This document shows, piece by piece, positions 28,382 to 37,025 of a stretch of 46,806 bases of DNA. This DNA is from a virus. The position numbers were made by a program, and so were the translations under genes. Within the stretch, counting starts at the first letter, position 1; every line of letters begins with the position of its first letter. The notes under the pieces were generated by a model. That model saw only the letters and a program-made list of their open reading frames with translations. It ran no database searches and had not been told where the DNA came from. Where the stretch lies: positions 1-46,806 of the IMG/VR virus record IMGVR_UViG_3300022690_002056; one strand, 5' to 3'.

Positions 28382-28696
28382 TTAATTCTCTTTATCTGAA
28401 GTTACAGGCCATAGGATGGCCACTATGTAGGAGGTATGGGCCGGATATTCAGCATGATAAGTTTCTTTGCCTAAATCCGGGACTGAATCAAAATAAAAAC
28501 CATAAGAACACCTTTCATCAGGGGTGTAATTATTTATAACAGTAGTAATGACAATTGGTGTCTTGTTGACGGAATCATGGTTTTTATAAGTCGACAATTG
28601 AAGCTTTTCAGCTTCGTTCAACTGCTCTCTGATCTTTTCCTTATCAAAGCCTTTCTCTTTGATCAGAGCATGATCTGCCTGGCTTGTGTATTTCAT
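28382..28696 (-). CDS. Hypothetical protein
   Basis: A 104-residue protein (MKYTSQADHALIKEKGFDKEKIREQL...), helical first and strand-rich later (PIVITTVINNYTPDE..., TSYIVAILWPV). It is weakly similar to the protein at 17970-18257. It starts 1 nt before the next gene in the same direction, so they are co-transcribed. Confidence 0.5.
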   Translation of the reverse strand: MKYTSQADHALIKEKGFDKEKIREQLNEAEKLQLSTYKNHDSVNKTPIVITTVINNYTPDERCSYGFYFDSVPDLGKETYHAEYPAHTSYIVAILWPVTSDKEN

Positions 28697-28714
28697 TTTT
28701 GTTTATGTTTGAGA

Positions 28715-28915
28715 TTAAAGAGATAAAGATTTATGGAATGTATAACCCAGCATATAAGCGTGAAAGAGTTCATTTATATGACCATCTTCATAAAATACAC
28801 TTTTGGGGGTTTTAGAGTGTCTGCATTCCCGTTTTATACTATGGCCATAAGTTATTTCTTTTACATTTTTTTCAAATTGTTCCATTAATTCATCAAATTC
28901 TTTTGTTCCTCTCAT
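28715..28915 (-). CDS. Small hypothetical protein
   Basis: A 66-residue charged protein (MRGTKEFDELMEQFEKNVKEITYGHSIKRECRHS...), mostly helical. No domain is recognised. Confidence 0.45.
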   Translation of the reverse strand: MRGTKEFDELMEQFEKNVKEITYGHSIKRECRHSKTPKSVFYEDGHINELFHAYMLGYTFHKSLSL

Positions 28916-28956
28916 CGTGACCTTTTTAGGTATTTTTAATTACTTTTCCTTGATGG

Positions 28957-29187
28957 TTAAATATTTATGGTGTTTACTTCCCACCAGCCATAAATGTCAT
29001 ATTCTTTATCATTATTAACTATTATTTCGCACAATTCACCAGAGGTATAACCTTCATTTCTCATTTCCCAAATATGCTCATAAGCATTACTCATTAAAGT
29101 ATCTCTATATTCTTTAATAAGGGTTTCTTCTTTTTTATCATCTGACCAGAATTTGAGTTTTATGGTTTGTTGTTCTTCAATCTGCAT
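28957..29187 (-). CDS. Small hypothetical protein
   Basis: A 76-residue acidic protein (MQIEEQQTIKLKFWSDDKKEETLI...) with several Trp and Tyr residues. It is the first gene of the 27.6-29.2 kb minus-strand set. No family is recognised. Confidence 0.45.
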   Translation of the reverse strand: MQIEEQQTIKLKFWSDDKKEETLIKEYRDTLMSNAYEHIWEMRNEGYTSGELCEIIVNNDKEYDIYGWWEVNTINI

Positions 29188-29296
29188 TTACTCTCCTTTT
29201 TGAGTTATTTTTAATCCATTTAACGTAATGTTTAAATAGATAGTATTGAAGTACTACACTTATGTCAAGCTCTTATTTAAATTATTTTAAAAACTT

Positions 29297-29324
29297 TTGA
29301 TTTTTATCTGAAAGCGTGTATAAT
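29297..29324 (+). promoter_or_regulatory. Promoter before the methyltransferase operon
   Basis: TTGATT (29297-29302) and a perfect TATAAT (29319-29324) are 16 nt apart. The next ATG is only 8 nt after the -10 box, so a transcript from here would be nearly leaderless for the gene at 29332 but normal for the methyltransferase after it. GTGTATAAT here also resembles an arm of the early-region dyads. Confidence 0.5.
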
Positions 29325-29331
29325 CAAGGGT

Positions 29332-29628
29332 ATGGCAAATAAAATAAGTGATGATCAAATATTGGAAAATACCCACGATATATCTAATAGTCACCTGATA
29401 TGTGAGTTTTCTGGTTCTGAAATAGAAAGTTTTATTTATGATGATAAAACAGATGGCAGATCAATGGCCGATATAGCAGACTGTTATCGTATTTATAAAA
29501 ACACCAGGTGCGTTTGTGGTTTAATTGTCTATGCAAAATATAATAATAAATGGGTAGCTAATCCATGGAACCTCCGGTCAGTAATTCAATATTTACTTAA
29601 AAAATCCGAACTATGGCCAAATGACTGA
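29332..29628 (+). CDS. Hypothetical protein
   Basis: A 98-residue protein (MANKISDDQILENTHDISNSHLICEF...). The C-terminus SVIQYLLKKSELWPND overlaps the start of the methyltransferase by 8 nt. The pattern around CRIYKNTRCVCGLIVY with three cysteines is not one I recognise. Start uncertain because the ATG lies so close to the promoter. Confidence 0.45.
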   Translation: MANKISDDQILENTHDISNSHLICEFSGSEIESFIYDDKTDGRSMADIADCYRIYKNTRCVCGLIVYAKYNNKWVANPWNLRSVIQYLLKKSELWPND

Positions 29629-30841
29629 AACACTATCCACCGAAAAAAAGATATTCAAAGTCAAAGACCTCCATCCGGCGGAGTACAATCCCAGGACAAT
29701 TAAAAAAGAAGCCCTGAACGGTTTGGAGAAAAGTCTGGACAAATTCGGATATCTTCAGCATATTGTAGTTAATACCCGTGACGGAAGGAATACGATCATC
29801 TCAGGACACCAGAGGATTAAGGCGCTTGCTCTTGATGGGAATGAAAAAATTGAGTGTATTGTTGTCGATTTCGATGATGTCACAGAGAAGGCCGCTAACG
29901 TGGCGCTTAATGCTGAGTCGATCAGTGGAGATTGGGATTTGGAAGGGCTTGAGGCCATACTTCAGGAACTTCAGGTCGAACTTCCTGAATTTGAGGATAT
30001 CAATCTTGATGGGTTGGCAGATGACTTAGGAATTGAGCTGGACAGCCTTGATGATGAAGGCATAGACGAGAAAGCCGACGAGGTACCGGAAGCGCCTGAA
30101 AAGACCTCTATTAAGCTTGGGGACTTGATAAGGTTGGGTGAACATTTTTTACTTTGTGGAGATAGCACCAAAGCTGAGGACGTTCAGAAGTTGATGGGGG
30201 AGGAGAAGGCTGATATGGTTTTTACTGATCCGCCTTATGGAATTAAACGGGATAAAGGATTTAGTGGTGCAGGTGGTTTTGAAGGTAAAGGTAAACCTAT
30301 TAAAAGACGTGAATATCAAGATAATTGGGATAATGAAAGACCGCAAAAACAATGTTTTGATTTAATATTATCTCAGAGTAAAAAAGCTATCATTTTCGGC
30401 GGTAATTTTTTTGCTGATTTTTTACCACAAGGTAAGCACTGGTTGGTTTGGGATAAAAACAATACAATGCCTACTTTCGGCGATTGTGAATTGGCCTGGA
30501 CTAATATTGATCGTACAAGTGTTAAATTATATGAATTTGAATATAATGGATTGATCGGTAAAGAAGAAAGCAGAGTACATCCTACTCAAAAGCCAGTTGG
30601 TTTATTTATAGCTATTTTCAAAGATTATGAATTTGAAACCTGTTTTGACCCATTTCTAGGCTCTGGTTCCACACTGATAGCCTGTGAGAAGACAAAGCGC
30701 CGTTGTTTTGGAATTGAGATAGACCCTCATTACGTAAGCGTAATAATTTCCAGATGGTGTCAATACACCGGAAACAAGCAGGTTATGATCAATGACAAGG
30801 TGGTTGAGTGGGAGGAGTACTGTAAGGAGGCAGTAAACTGA
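29621..30841 (+). CDS. ParB-like nuclease domain fused to DNA methyltransferase
   Basis: A 406-residue protein. Residues about 12-95 are a ParB/Srx-type domain (KVKDLHPAEYNPR, GRNTIISGHQRIKAL). An acidic linker follows, then from about 165 a class-beta N6-adenine/N4-cytosine methyltransferase: catalytic DPPY (203-206), HPTQKP (320-325), and the cofactor motif DPFLGSGS (343-350). In phages this fusion usually protects DNA from host restriction or alters packaging. It is not a plasmid partition ParB. The part between DPPY and HPTQKP uses a more AT-rich codon set than the flanks. Confidence 0.9.
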   Translation: MTETLSTEKKIFKVKDLHPAEYNPRTIKKEALNGLEKSLDKFGYLQHIVVNTRDGRNTIISGHQRIKALALDGNEKIECIVVDFDDVTEKAANVALNAESISGDWDLEGLEAILQELQVELPEFEDINLDGLADDLGIELDSLDDEGIDEKADEVPEAPEKTSIKLGDLIRLGEHFLLCGDSTKAEDVQKLMGEEKADMVFTDPPYGIKRDKGFSGAGGFEGKGKPIKRREYQDNWDNERPQKQCFDLILSQSKKAIIFGGNFFADFLPQGKHWLVWDKNNTMPTFGDCELAWTNIDRTSVKLYEFEYNGLIGKEESRVHPTQKPVGLFIAIFKDYEFETCFDPFLGSGSTLIACEKTKRRCFGIEIDPHYVSVIISRWCQYTGNKQVMINDKVVEWEEYCKEAVN

Positions 30842-30843
30842 TT

Positions 30844-31221
30844 ATGACACGTTATCCTATAGAACTGTTTCGGGATCAATACAAAGCAATATTGGAAAAC
30901 AGGCAGCATATAGTTTTTTTACATACTACTGAAGTGTCGCCGATAATCCAATGTGGAAATGTACTGACTTTATGTGAAGTAGAGGATGTGGATGAAGTAG
31001 AACGGACAGGTTATTATTTCCATGTGGATGTAATATCTGTTTGTGAATATGCCCAGCAGTTAAGTCCGGATTGTTACATAGCATCTGTAAAATTAAAAAC
31101 CGGGAAAAGAATCAGATTGCCAGCATATGATATGCGTAGCTGGGAGAAGACAACAGGTATTAAATATATCAAACCTGTTCTACATGAAATAAAATATGAT
31201 TATGAAAAAAACTCATGTTAG
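30844..31221 (+). CDS. Hypothetical protein
   Basis: A 125-residue beta-rich protein (MTRYPIELFRDQYKAILENRQHIVFL...). It lies 2 nt after the methyltransferase, so it is probably co-expressed. Its order of strands with two cysteines (NVLTLCEVEDVDEVE, DVISVCEYAQ) is not one I recognise. Confidence 0.5.
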   Translation: MTRYPIELFRDQYKAILENRQHIVFLHTTEVSPIIQCGNVLTLCEVEDVDEVERTGYYFHVDVISVCEYAQQLSPDCYIASVKLKTGKRIRLPAYDMRSWEKTTGIKYIKPVLHEIKYDYEKNSC

Positions 31222-31387
31222 TCTGACGACAATATGCCGTGTTTTAGGTTCGGATTTTGAAAAGGCATTGATAGACCGTATGAAGCAGGAGTGGGGGCAA
31301 AATGGAATGAGTTTGAAGACGGCTGTTGCTTTATGTACAATTAAAGCTGATGTTATAAGAGATCAACAGAAGGATTTAATCAGATAG
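31196..31387 (+). CDS. Small hypothetical protein
   Basis: A 63-residue protein (MIMKKTHVSLTTICRVLGSD...) that overlaps the previous gene by 26 nt. It is helical and slightly basic. The second ATG (MKKTH, 31202) could be the start. No family is recognised. Confidence 0.45.
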   Translation: MIMKKTHVSLTTICRVLGSDFEKALIDRMKQEWGQNGMSLKTAVALCTIKADVIRDQQKDLIR

Positions 31388-31394
31388 TACACAT

Positions 31395-31568
31395 ATGAAA
31401 CTATACAACGACAGTATTAAAGACCTGAAGGCGTATAAATCCATAGGCGGACATGAAATACCGTCTGACAGGATTATTGAATTTCTGACTGGGGAACATC
31501 ATAAATTGTGTGAAGAGAAAATCACGGAGGATCAGTTCCGTGAAAATATTAAATTAAGATTGGGGTAG
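31395..31568 (+). CDS. Small hypothetical protein before terminase
   Basis: A 57-residue frame (MKLYNDSIKDLKAYKSIGGH...) ending in ATTGGGGTAG, which supplies the ribosome binding site of the terminase small subunit 3 nt later. It is helical and charged. Position and spacing favour a real gene. Confidence 0.55.
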   Translation: MKLYNDSIKDLKAYKSIGGHEIPSDRIIEFLTGEHHKLCEEKITEDQFRENIKLRLG

Positions 31569-31571
31569 GTT

Positions 31572-32105
31572 TTGGCTATTACTTCTTATAAACTGGCAGC
31601 GATTAAAGCAGATTATGAAGCCGGTATTGATACAAAAAGTAACATAGCTGTAAAATATAAGATTAATAGGCTGTCATTAGCCCGTAATGCTAAAAAACAT
31701 GGTTGGGAATATGGCAAAAGTAACGCAAATGTAACAGAGCTTATTTCTAAGAATGCTGCTAAGAGAATAGTAGAAGAAGAAACCAATAAATTAATAGATT
31801 ATACCACAAGACACCTTAAATATACCCGTACATTGCGCACTCTGTCCGCTGTCACTACATCAGAATTTTCCAAATATGTAAAAGCAGATAAAAACTATTC
31901 TAAATTAAAAAAACAGGAGGCGGATAAACTCCTGGTTATCCAAAGGACACTTGAAGTCAGCGCCAGAACACATGATCTGATTTATAAGTCTGAGCGTCTT
32001 GCAATGGGGCTCGATCAAGGTATATCAGGTGGAACTACAGACATAGATTCAAAAGTACAGACCCGGATGGAGAGAATTAAAGATGCTCACAGACAAACAG
32101 GCTGA
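31572..32105 (+). CDS. terS: Terminase small subunit
   Basis: A 177-residue protein with a TTG start (after GGGGTAGG). Residues 1-50 form a helix-turn-helix (IKADYEAGIDTKSNIAVKYKINRLSLARNAKKHGW) of the kind that begins small terminases ('a..dy..g......iA..y.is...l...a...gW'). A central helical region follows (YTTRHLKYTRTLRTLSAV) and an oligomerisation tail. It precedes and overlaps the large subunit by 23 nt. It would recognise the packaging site on concatemers. Confidence 0.8.
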   Translation: MAITSYKLAAIKADYEAGIDTKSNIAVKYKINRLSLARNAKKHGWEYGKSNANVTELISKNAAKRIVEEETNKLIDYTTRHLKYTRTLRTLSAVTTSEFSKYVKADKNYSKLKKQEADKLLVIQRTLEVSARTHDLIYKSERLAMGLDQGISGGTTDIDSKVQTRMERIKDAHRQTG

Positions 32106-33801
32106 TTTTATCCTGGATACTCTGGGTAATTATATAGAAGTCGGTCATGGAGCGGAGCTTCAGCCATACTTTGAGCCGATTATAGAAGCTATAGACAGCG
32201 GTAAATATCAGAGAATCGCTATTAAAGCCTGCCATGCCGTCGGTAAAACATTCACCATGGCACGTATCGGTGATGCCATTATGGGATCTTATAATGAAGT
32301 CAAGGTGATTACTACAGCCCCTACTTACAGGCAGGTCCATGATCTTCTCTGGAAAGAATGGGCTACGGCTTATAATAATAAAATACCTGATCTCAAAAGA
32401 GGCCGTCTGAATGAAACCGAACTCTGGATAAATTCAGAAACATTCGCCAGAGGGTTCAGTCCTCAGAAAAGGGTTCAGTCAGAATCCGGACAAGGGACTG
32501 ATTCTGTATTTCAGGGATACCACGGAGGATATATGACAGTGGTTATCTTTGATGAAGCCACAGGGGTTGAGCGCCAGTTCTGGGAACAGGCTGAAGGGCT
32601 TCTGAATGCCGGATATCGTGTAATCTTTATTGTTATCGCTAATCCCACCAGTCGGAATTGTGACTTTTTCAAGTGTTTCAGTAACCGCCTCTGGAAAACT
32701 TTCTCAATCACCTGTTTTGATTCTCCTAATCTTAAAGCTGTTGATATTAATTCAATTGAGGATATAGAAAAAGAAGTGGAGATAATCAGTCATTTTTCAG
32801 ATGATGAAGCTTTAGACCGTCTGAATTCTTATCCGTCTGTTGTTCCATATTTAATCAATACGCGATGGGTAATTGAAAAAGCTATTGAATGGGGGGTGGA
32901 TCATCCTTTATTTATGGGGAAAGTATTAGGTGAATTTCCGGACGCTGATTCTGATGTACTGGTATCTGATCAGGATATACTTAACTCATGGGCGAGAACT
33001 GATAATGATCTTTCAAAAGAAACTACAGGATATATAGGCCTTGATGTCGCCCGTTTCGGTATAGATAAATCAGTATTATCCTCTATCATTAAAAACAATC
33101 AGATCGCCCGTAAATCCATGTCTAAACAGGACACAAATGAAGTTGTGGGGTATACTCTTAAGTTTATTGAAGAACATCAGAATGAATATCCCGATATACA
33201 ATTGTGGAAGCTGGCTGTTGATGGTGGATTCGGTCATGGAGTTATCGACATTCTTAAAGAATATAAAACAGATTCCGCCGAAGATGAAGCCGGAGCGAAA
33301 GCACATGGAATCCTCAGTAATGTTGAAATTCTTGAAATCAACTTCGGGTCTACTGATTGGGTGCTGTTTCATTGCGGGTGGAAGGGGGATAGTAAGTATT
33401 TTTCTACTCAACAAGCCGCTAAAATGAAAAAAAAAGCCCGTGTGATTCAGGAAGACAGAGAGAATTATACTAACTTCAAAGCTAAAATGTTTGATCTGCT
33501 TTCCAGAGACATAAAAAAGTCCTTAAAGCTGTTGAAAGATGATATTTATAAAAAACAGTTGCCGACAATCAAGACAAAGGTGGATAGTAAGGGCAGACTG
33601 AAAATAGAATCCAAAGAAGATTATAAAAGCAGAACAGGTGAAACTTCACCTGATGAAGCGGATTCTTTGGCTTTGGCTAATTTTGCCCGTTATTTTGCTC
33701 TTACGGCATCTACAATGGCGGACGCAATAGAAAAGGCTATGAAACGGGGTGATAAATTATTTGACAGATCAAGTTCTCTTTATGGGAGATTACAAAGATG
33801 A
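32083..33801 (+). CDS. terL: Terminase large subunit
   Basis: A 572-residue motor-nuclease. The ATPase has Walker A at residues 50-56 (CHAVGKT) and Walker B TVVIFDEA (152-159), with the coupling motif VIANPTS near 185. The nuclease half begins YIGLDVARFGIDKS (first Asp, about 322) and includes a late DEADSLALANF (Asp, about 523), as in RNase H-like terminase nucleases. Length is normal for large terminases of this kind. It pumps DNA into the prohead and cuts it. The ATPase has the K-A-x2-A-V-G-K-T style of many phage and prophage terminases. Confidence 0.95.
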   Translation: MLTDKQADFILDTLGNYIEVGHGAELQPYFEPIIEAIDSGKYQRIAIKACHAVGKTFTMARIGDAIMGSYNEVKVITTAPTYRQVHDLLWKEWATAYNNKIPDLKRGRLNETELWINSETFARGFSPQKRVQSESGQGTDSVFQGYHGGYMTVVIFDEATGVERQFWEQAEGLLNAGYRVIFIVIANPTSRNCDFFKCFSNRLWKTFSITCFDSPNLKAVDINSIEDIEKEVEIISHFSDDEALDRLNSYPSVVPYLINTRWVIEKAIEWGVDHPLFMGKVLGEFPDADSDVLVSDQDILNSWARTDNDLSKETTGYIGLDVARFGIDKSVLSSIIKNNQIARKSMSKQDTNEVVGYTLKFIEEHQNEYPDIQLWKLAVDGGFGHGVIDILKEYKTDSAEDEAGAKAHGILSNVEILEINFGSTDWVLFHCGWKGDSKYFSTQQAAKMKKKARVIQEDRENYTNFKAKMFDLLSRDIKKSLKLLKDDIYKKQLPTIKTKVDSKGRLKIESKEDYKSRTGETSPDEADSLALANFARYFALTASTMADAIEKAMKRGDKLFDRSSSLYGRLQR

Positions 33802-34097
33802 GTAAAGCAGATTATTGTGTGGATTGTGTCTATTACAAAAGAGAAACTGGCAGATGTCTTCGTTATCCTCCGGCTTTTAATGGTGAAGACAAAAACGGAG
33901 AACCTTATTACGGATGGCCGCTTGTAAGGCCGGATCATTGGTGTGGTGAGTTTAAAAGGGATGAAGCGGAGTTTATAATTACGGATTCATCTGAAATTCT
34001 GACAGAACCAGAGCCACAACCCGAAGAAAAAAGCATTTTAGATAAAGGCAAAGAGTTTTTCAAATCATTTTCTTCAGATGGTAAAAAAGAAAAATGA
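33798..34097 (+). CDS. Cys-rich small protein after terminase
   Basis: A 99-residue protein. The first 55 residues hold CVDCVYYKRETGRCLRYPP and WCGEF, a C-x2-C-x7-C...C pattern that occurs in small phage proteins near terminase or portal. It probably binds zinc or an iron-sulfur cluster. An acidic, then Lys-rich tail follows. The start overlaps the terminase stop (ATGA). Confidence 0.55.
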   Translation: MSKADYCVDCVYYKRETGRCLRYPPAFNGEDKNGEPYYGWPLVRPDHWCGEFKRDEAEFIITDSSEILTEPEPQPEEKSILDKGKEFFKSFSSDGKKEK

Positions 34098-34582
34098 AAT
34101 ATTGGTTTGATACGGAATTTATAGAAAGACCTTATACTATTGATCTGATCAGCATCGGCATTGTATCAGAAGACGGTAGAGAACTTTATCTTATCAATAA
34201 TGAGTTTGATAGCTCGAAGGCTTCTGACTGGGTTAAAGAGAATGTCATTAGCCAATTGCCAGAACCAGAAGATAGTATTGAACTATGGATGAGTAAAGGA
34301 CAGATTGCTAATGAAATTAAAAACTTTGTTGGTTCTGACAAACCTGAATTTTGGGCATACTATGCTGATTATGATTGGGTGGTGTTTTGTTGGCTTTTTG
34401 GAACTATGATGGATTTGCCTAAAGGCTGGCCGATGTATTGCCGGGATATTAAACAATGGGCTGATCAATTGGTTAATCGTGGATTACCAGCACAATCAGA
34501 TGAAGAACACCATGCTTTGGCGGATGCCCGTTGGAATAAAACAGCTTGGGAGTTTTTATCTGAAATAGAAAAAGGGAAATAA
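34094..34582 (+). CDS. DEDDh 3'-5' exonuclease (RNase AS-like)
   Basis: A 162-residue exonuclease: motif I FDTEFIE (Asp6, Glu8), motif II in YADYDWVVFCWLFG (Asp), and motif III HHALADARW (His and Asp), giving DEDDh. Closest by pattern is the 'polyadenylate-specific 3'-exoribonuclease AS' family, common in phages. It could trim RNA or DNA ends. It sits in the middle of the packaging genes, overlapping both neighbours by 1-4 nt, and looks AT-richer than terminase and portal. Confidence 0.8.
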   Translation: MKYWFDTEFIERPYTIDLISIGIVSEDGRELYLINNEFDSSKASDWVKENVISQLPEPEDSIELWMSKGQIANEIKNFVGSDKPEFWAYYADYDWVVFCWLFGTMMDLPKGWPMYCRDIKQWADQLVNRGLPAQSDEEHHALADARWNKTAWEFLSEIEKGK

Positions 34583-36189
34583 TGTTCAGAGGCATTGTAG
34601 ACCATAACGGCAAACTGATCAGAGCGGATAACTGGTTTAATCCTGTTACAGGATATGGCGGTGTGGATGATAACATGGAGAACACCATGTTTCTGCCGTC
34701 CAAACTGCTTCAGCAGGCCGAGCTTGATGATCTGTATGAAAGTAACTGGGTTGTCGGGCGCGGGGTTGAACTGCCTGTTAATGACCGCCTTTCCAAAGGT
34801 ATTGACTTTCTGACGAATGATGATGATACCGATAACCGCAGAAAAGAGGTTGAAGACCTTGAACAGATCATAAAAGATACAAAAATGTGGTCACATCTGA
34901 TTACAGGTCAGTATTGGGGACGGTTATTCGGTGGGGCTATAATCTATTTTGATTATGGTGATGATACGCAGGTCGGTACCGCTTCATTTAATGATGGTAC
35001 TTTGGGGACAAAAACCCTTAGTTTTGAGCTGCCTGATTCTCAACGTGGAATTCCTAATAAAATATGGGTTGTGGATCGTTTTTATGCTACACCGCTTTCC
35101 TATTATACACCCGGCGTTCATGGTGCTGACCATCCTAAACTGGGTGAGCCTGAAATATACCAGCTTACAATACAGACTACAGGATATTCGAGACTGGCTT
35201 TAGCCCATGAGTCAAGATGTATTGTGATTGACGGCTTACCTATATCCACACGGAAAAGAGCGCAAAATCATATGTGGGGTAATTCCGTTGTGCAGAGAGT
35301 ACATGACATCTGTAAATTTTTCGGGGTCAGTCTTAAAGCAATGGCGGATACATTTGAGGACTTTAATTTTAAAAGTCTGGAGATGGAGAATCTGACAAAA
35401 CTGATAGAAAAGGGGTCTGCTGAAGTGATAGCTACGGCTGCAGCTCTGGCTGCTAAAAACGCCCATAATCAGAATATAGGGATCCATGCCCCCGGTACTA
35501 AATTAGTTAAATCCACAACTTCAGTGGCGGGATTACCCGAAATGGCGCTTTTAAATTCCAATTTTCTGGCCGGAGCCTGGGGCATTCCTGATTCCCGTTT
35601 TTTTTCAGCTAAAGGCGGCGCTCTCGGAGGATCAGCCGCTCAATCCGATGAACGTAATTATTTTCAGAGATTAAGACACGAACAGACGCATATAGACCGT
35701 CCGCATATTGAACGGTTTTTATTTCTGCTCGGCTTTGAGCCTGGAAACTTTCCTTTTGTCTTTCCGCCATTATCTGAAGCAACCCAACTTGAGGAAATTG
35801 AGACTAGGGATAGACAGGCTGAAGTGGATATTAAATATATTCAGAACGGAGTATTACTTCCTGAAGAAGTGGCTGTTTCCCGTTTTTCAACCCCTGAGAC
35901 TAAACTTAATCAGACTATAGTTGATTTTGAAGCCAGGGAGCAGATGACGGATGATGAAGAGAACCTGGAGAAAGCGCCGGATAAAGAACCTGTTGGATTT
36001 GAGTCAGACCCGAAGAAAGAAGAGCGGAAATCAGATGATACGGAAAAGGAAGAAGAGACAAAAGAAGATAACAGAGCTGATACTGCCATAGAAAAATCCC
36101 TGATTAAAGTGAAGATCAAAGAAAATATTATTAAATATCAATCTGACAATAATCCGGTTTATAAAGTTATTGTAAAAGGAACTGAATGA
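34582..36189 (+). CDS. Portal protein (DUF1073-like)
   Basis: A 535-residue portal of the DUF1073 type: N-terminal DDLYESNWVVGRGVELPVNDRLSKG, the ITGQYWGRLFGGAIIYFDYGDD segment, then 'SRCIVIDGLPI' and WGNSVVQRVHDICKFFGVSLKAMADTFEDFNFKSLEMENL, and AAKGGALGG-type loops. The last 80 residues are an acidic and Lys-rich helical tail. The portal forms the twelve-fold gate of the capsid. It follows terminase and precedes head genes, the usual order. Confidence 0.85.
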   Translation: MFRGIVDHNGKLIRADNWFNPVTGYGGVDDNMENTMFLPSKLLQQAELDDLYESNWVVGRGVELPVNDRLSKGIDFLTNDDDTDNRRKEVEDLEQIIKDTKMWSHLITGQYWGRLFGGAIIYFDYGDDTQVGTASFNDGTLGTKTLSFELPDSQRGIPNKIWVVDRFYATPLSYYTPGVHGADHPKLGEPEIYQLTIQTTGYSRLALAHESRCIVIDGLPISTRKRAQNHMWGNSVVQRVHDICKFFGVSLKAMADTFEDFNFKSLEMENLTKLIEKGSAEVIATAAALAAKNAHNQNIGIHAPGTKLVKSTTSVAGLPEMALLNSNFLAGAWGIPDSRFFSAKGGALGGSAAQSDERNYFQRLRHEQTHIDRPHIERFLFLLGFEPGNFPFVFPPLSEATQLEEIETRDRQAEVDIKYIQNGVLLPEEVAVSRFSTPETKLNQTIVDFEAREQMTDDEENLEKAPDKEPVGFESDPKKEERKSDDTEKEEETKEDNRADTAIEKSLIKVKIKENIIKYQSDNNPVYKVIVKGTE

Positions 36190-37025
36190 ATGAGCAGACT
36201 TTGATTTTTGATAAAGAGACAGCGGCGCTTCTGGTACGCGACGCGGCTGATTTAGTTATCAAACAGTTTGTAGTTGATCATCAGATACGCCTGGATGATG
36301 CGCAGATGGAGATACTGGCACAAGCCGCCGCTAAACATATAGAAGTGGATATTGATTATCCCGCGATAGCTGAAAAGCTCCTTCCTCCATTCAAAAATGA
36401 GAATCGGAGATTGACTAAGAAAATCAGAGCGGATATTGCTGAAGAAGCTGTGGATCAGCTGTTGAACAGTAAAGTAATCCTTGAACTGATTGTAAATGCT
36501 GTTATCGCCAGTGATCGGATTGTATCAAGAGACGGGTTTGTAACGAAGCTTAAAGAACTCCGACAGATGATAAAACTGTCGAAGAAGCAGAAAAACGGCG
36601 GAATCAATGCGGGAATATCCGGCCAGGATATGATTGATGAGATTACTAAAGCTCTTGGACAAACCACATGGCAGACCGGAGGAGTGACTGATCTTACATT
36701 ACCTCCGATAATTAAAACTATTGACGCTACCTTAGCCCTGAATGAAACTCAGGAGGTTATTGAATATCAGAATGCAGGGAATGACCGTGTTTTCACTATA
36801 CCTCTTAATACTTCTGTATCTATCCCTGTCGGGTCATGGTTTGAAATCTGGAGAACAGGATCGGGTGAGATTACGATTGAGCAGGAAAGTTCAGGTACAC
36901 AGACTTTCAGGTCTGTACTCGGTGATGTTGACTTCAAAATAGACGGTCAGGACGGATTCAGTGTGATAGGCTTAAAAACAGCTGCCGATACATGGTTATT
37001 TAAAGGTAATATCAAGGCGGTATAA
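36186..37025 (+). CDS. Head-fibre-like virion protein
   Basis: A 279-residue protein. Residues 1-150 are helical, probably a coiled coil with Lys/Glu-rich segments. Residues about 185-279 are a beta-domain with RVFTIPLNTSVSIPVGSWFEIWRTGSGEITIEQESSG then FSVIGLKTAADTWLFKGNI. That matches the head-fibre or fibre-tip domain seen in many phages ('..t.t.P.nsSv.fpvGt.i.v...G.G.vti........ G.......tw.l.G.l'). It might be a capsid decoration or fibre. It overlaps the portal gene by 4 nt. Confidence 0.55.
   Translation: MNEQTLIFDKETAALLVRDAADLVIKQFVVDHQIRLDDAQMEILAQAAAKHIEVDIDYPAIAEKLLPPFKNENRRLTKKIRADIAEEAVDQLLNSKVILELIVNAVIASDRIVSRDGFVTKLKELRQMIKLSKKQKNGGINAGISGQDMIDEITKALGQTTWQTGGVTDLTLPPIIKTIDATLALNETQEVIEYQNAGNDRVFTIPLNTSVSIPVGSWFEIWRTGSGEITIEQESSGTQTFRSVLGDVDFKIDGQDGFSVIGLKTAADTWLFKGNIKAV

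Noticed and set aside
29621-30000. ParB domain as part of a plasmid partition system
   Set aside because: The domain is fused to a DNA methyltransferase, has no ParA neighbour and no parS-like repeats. This fusion is a known phage methyltransferase architecture.
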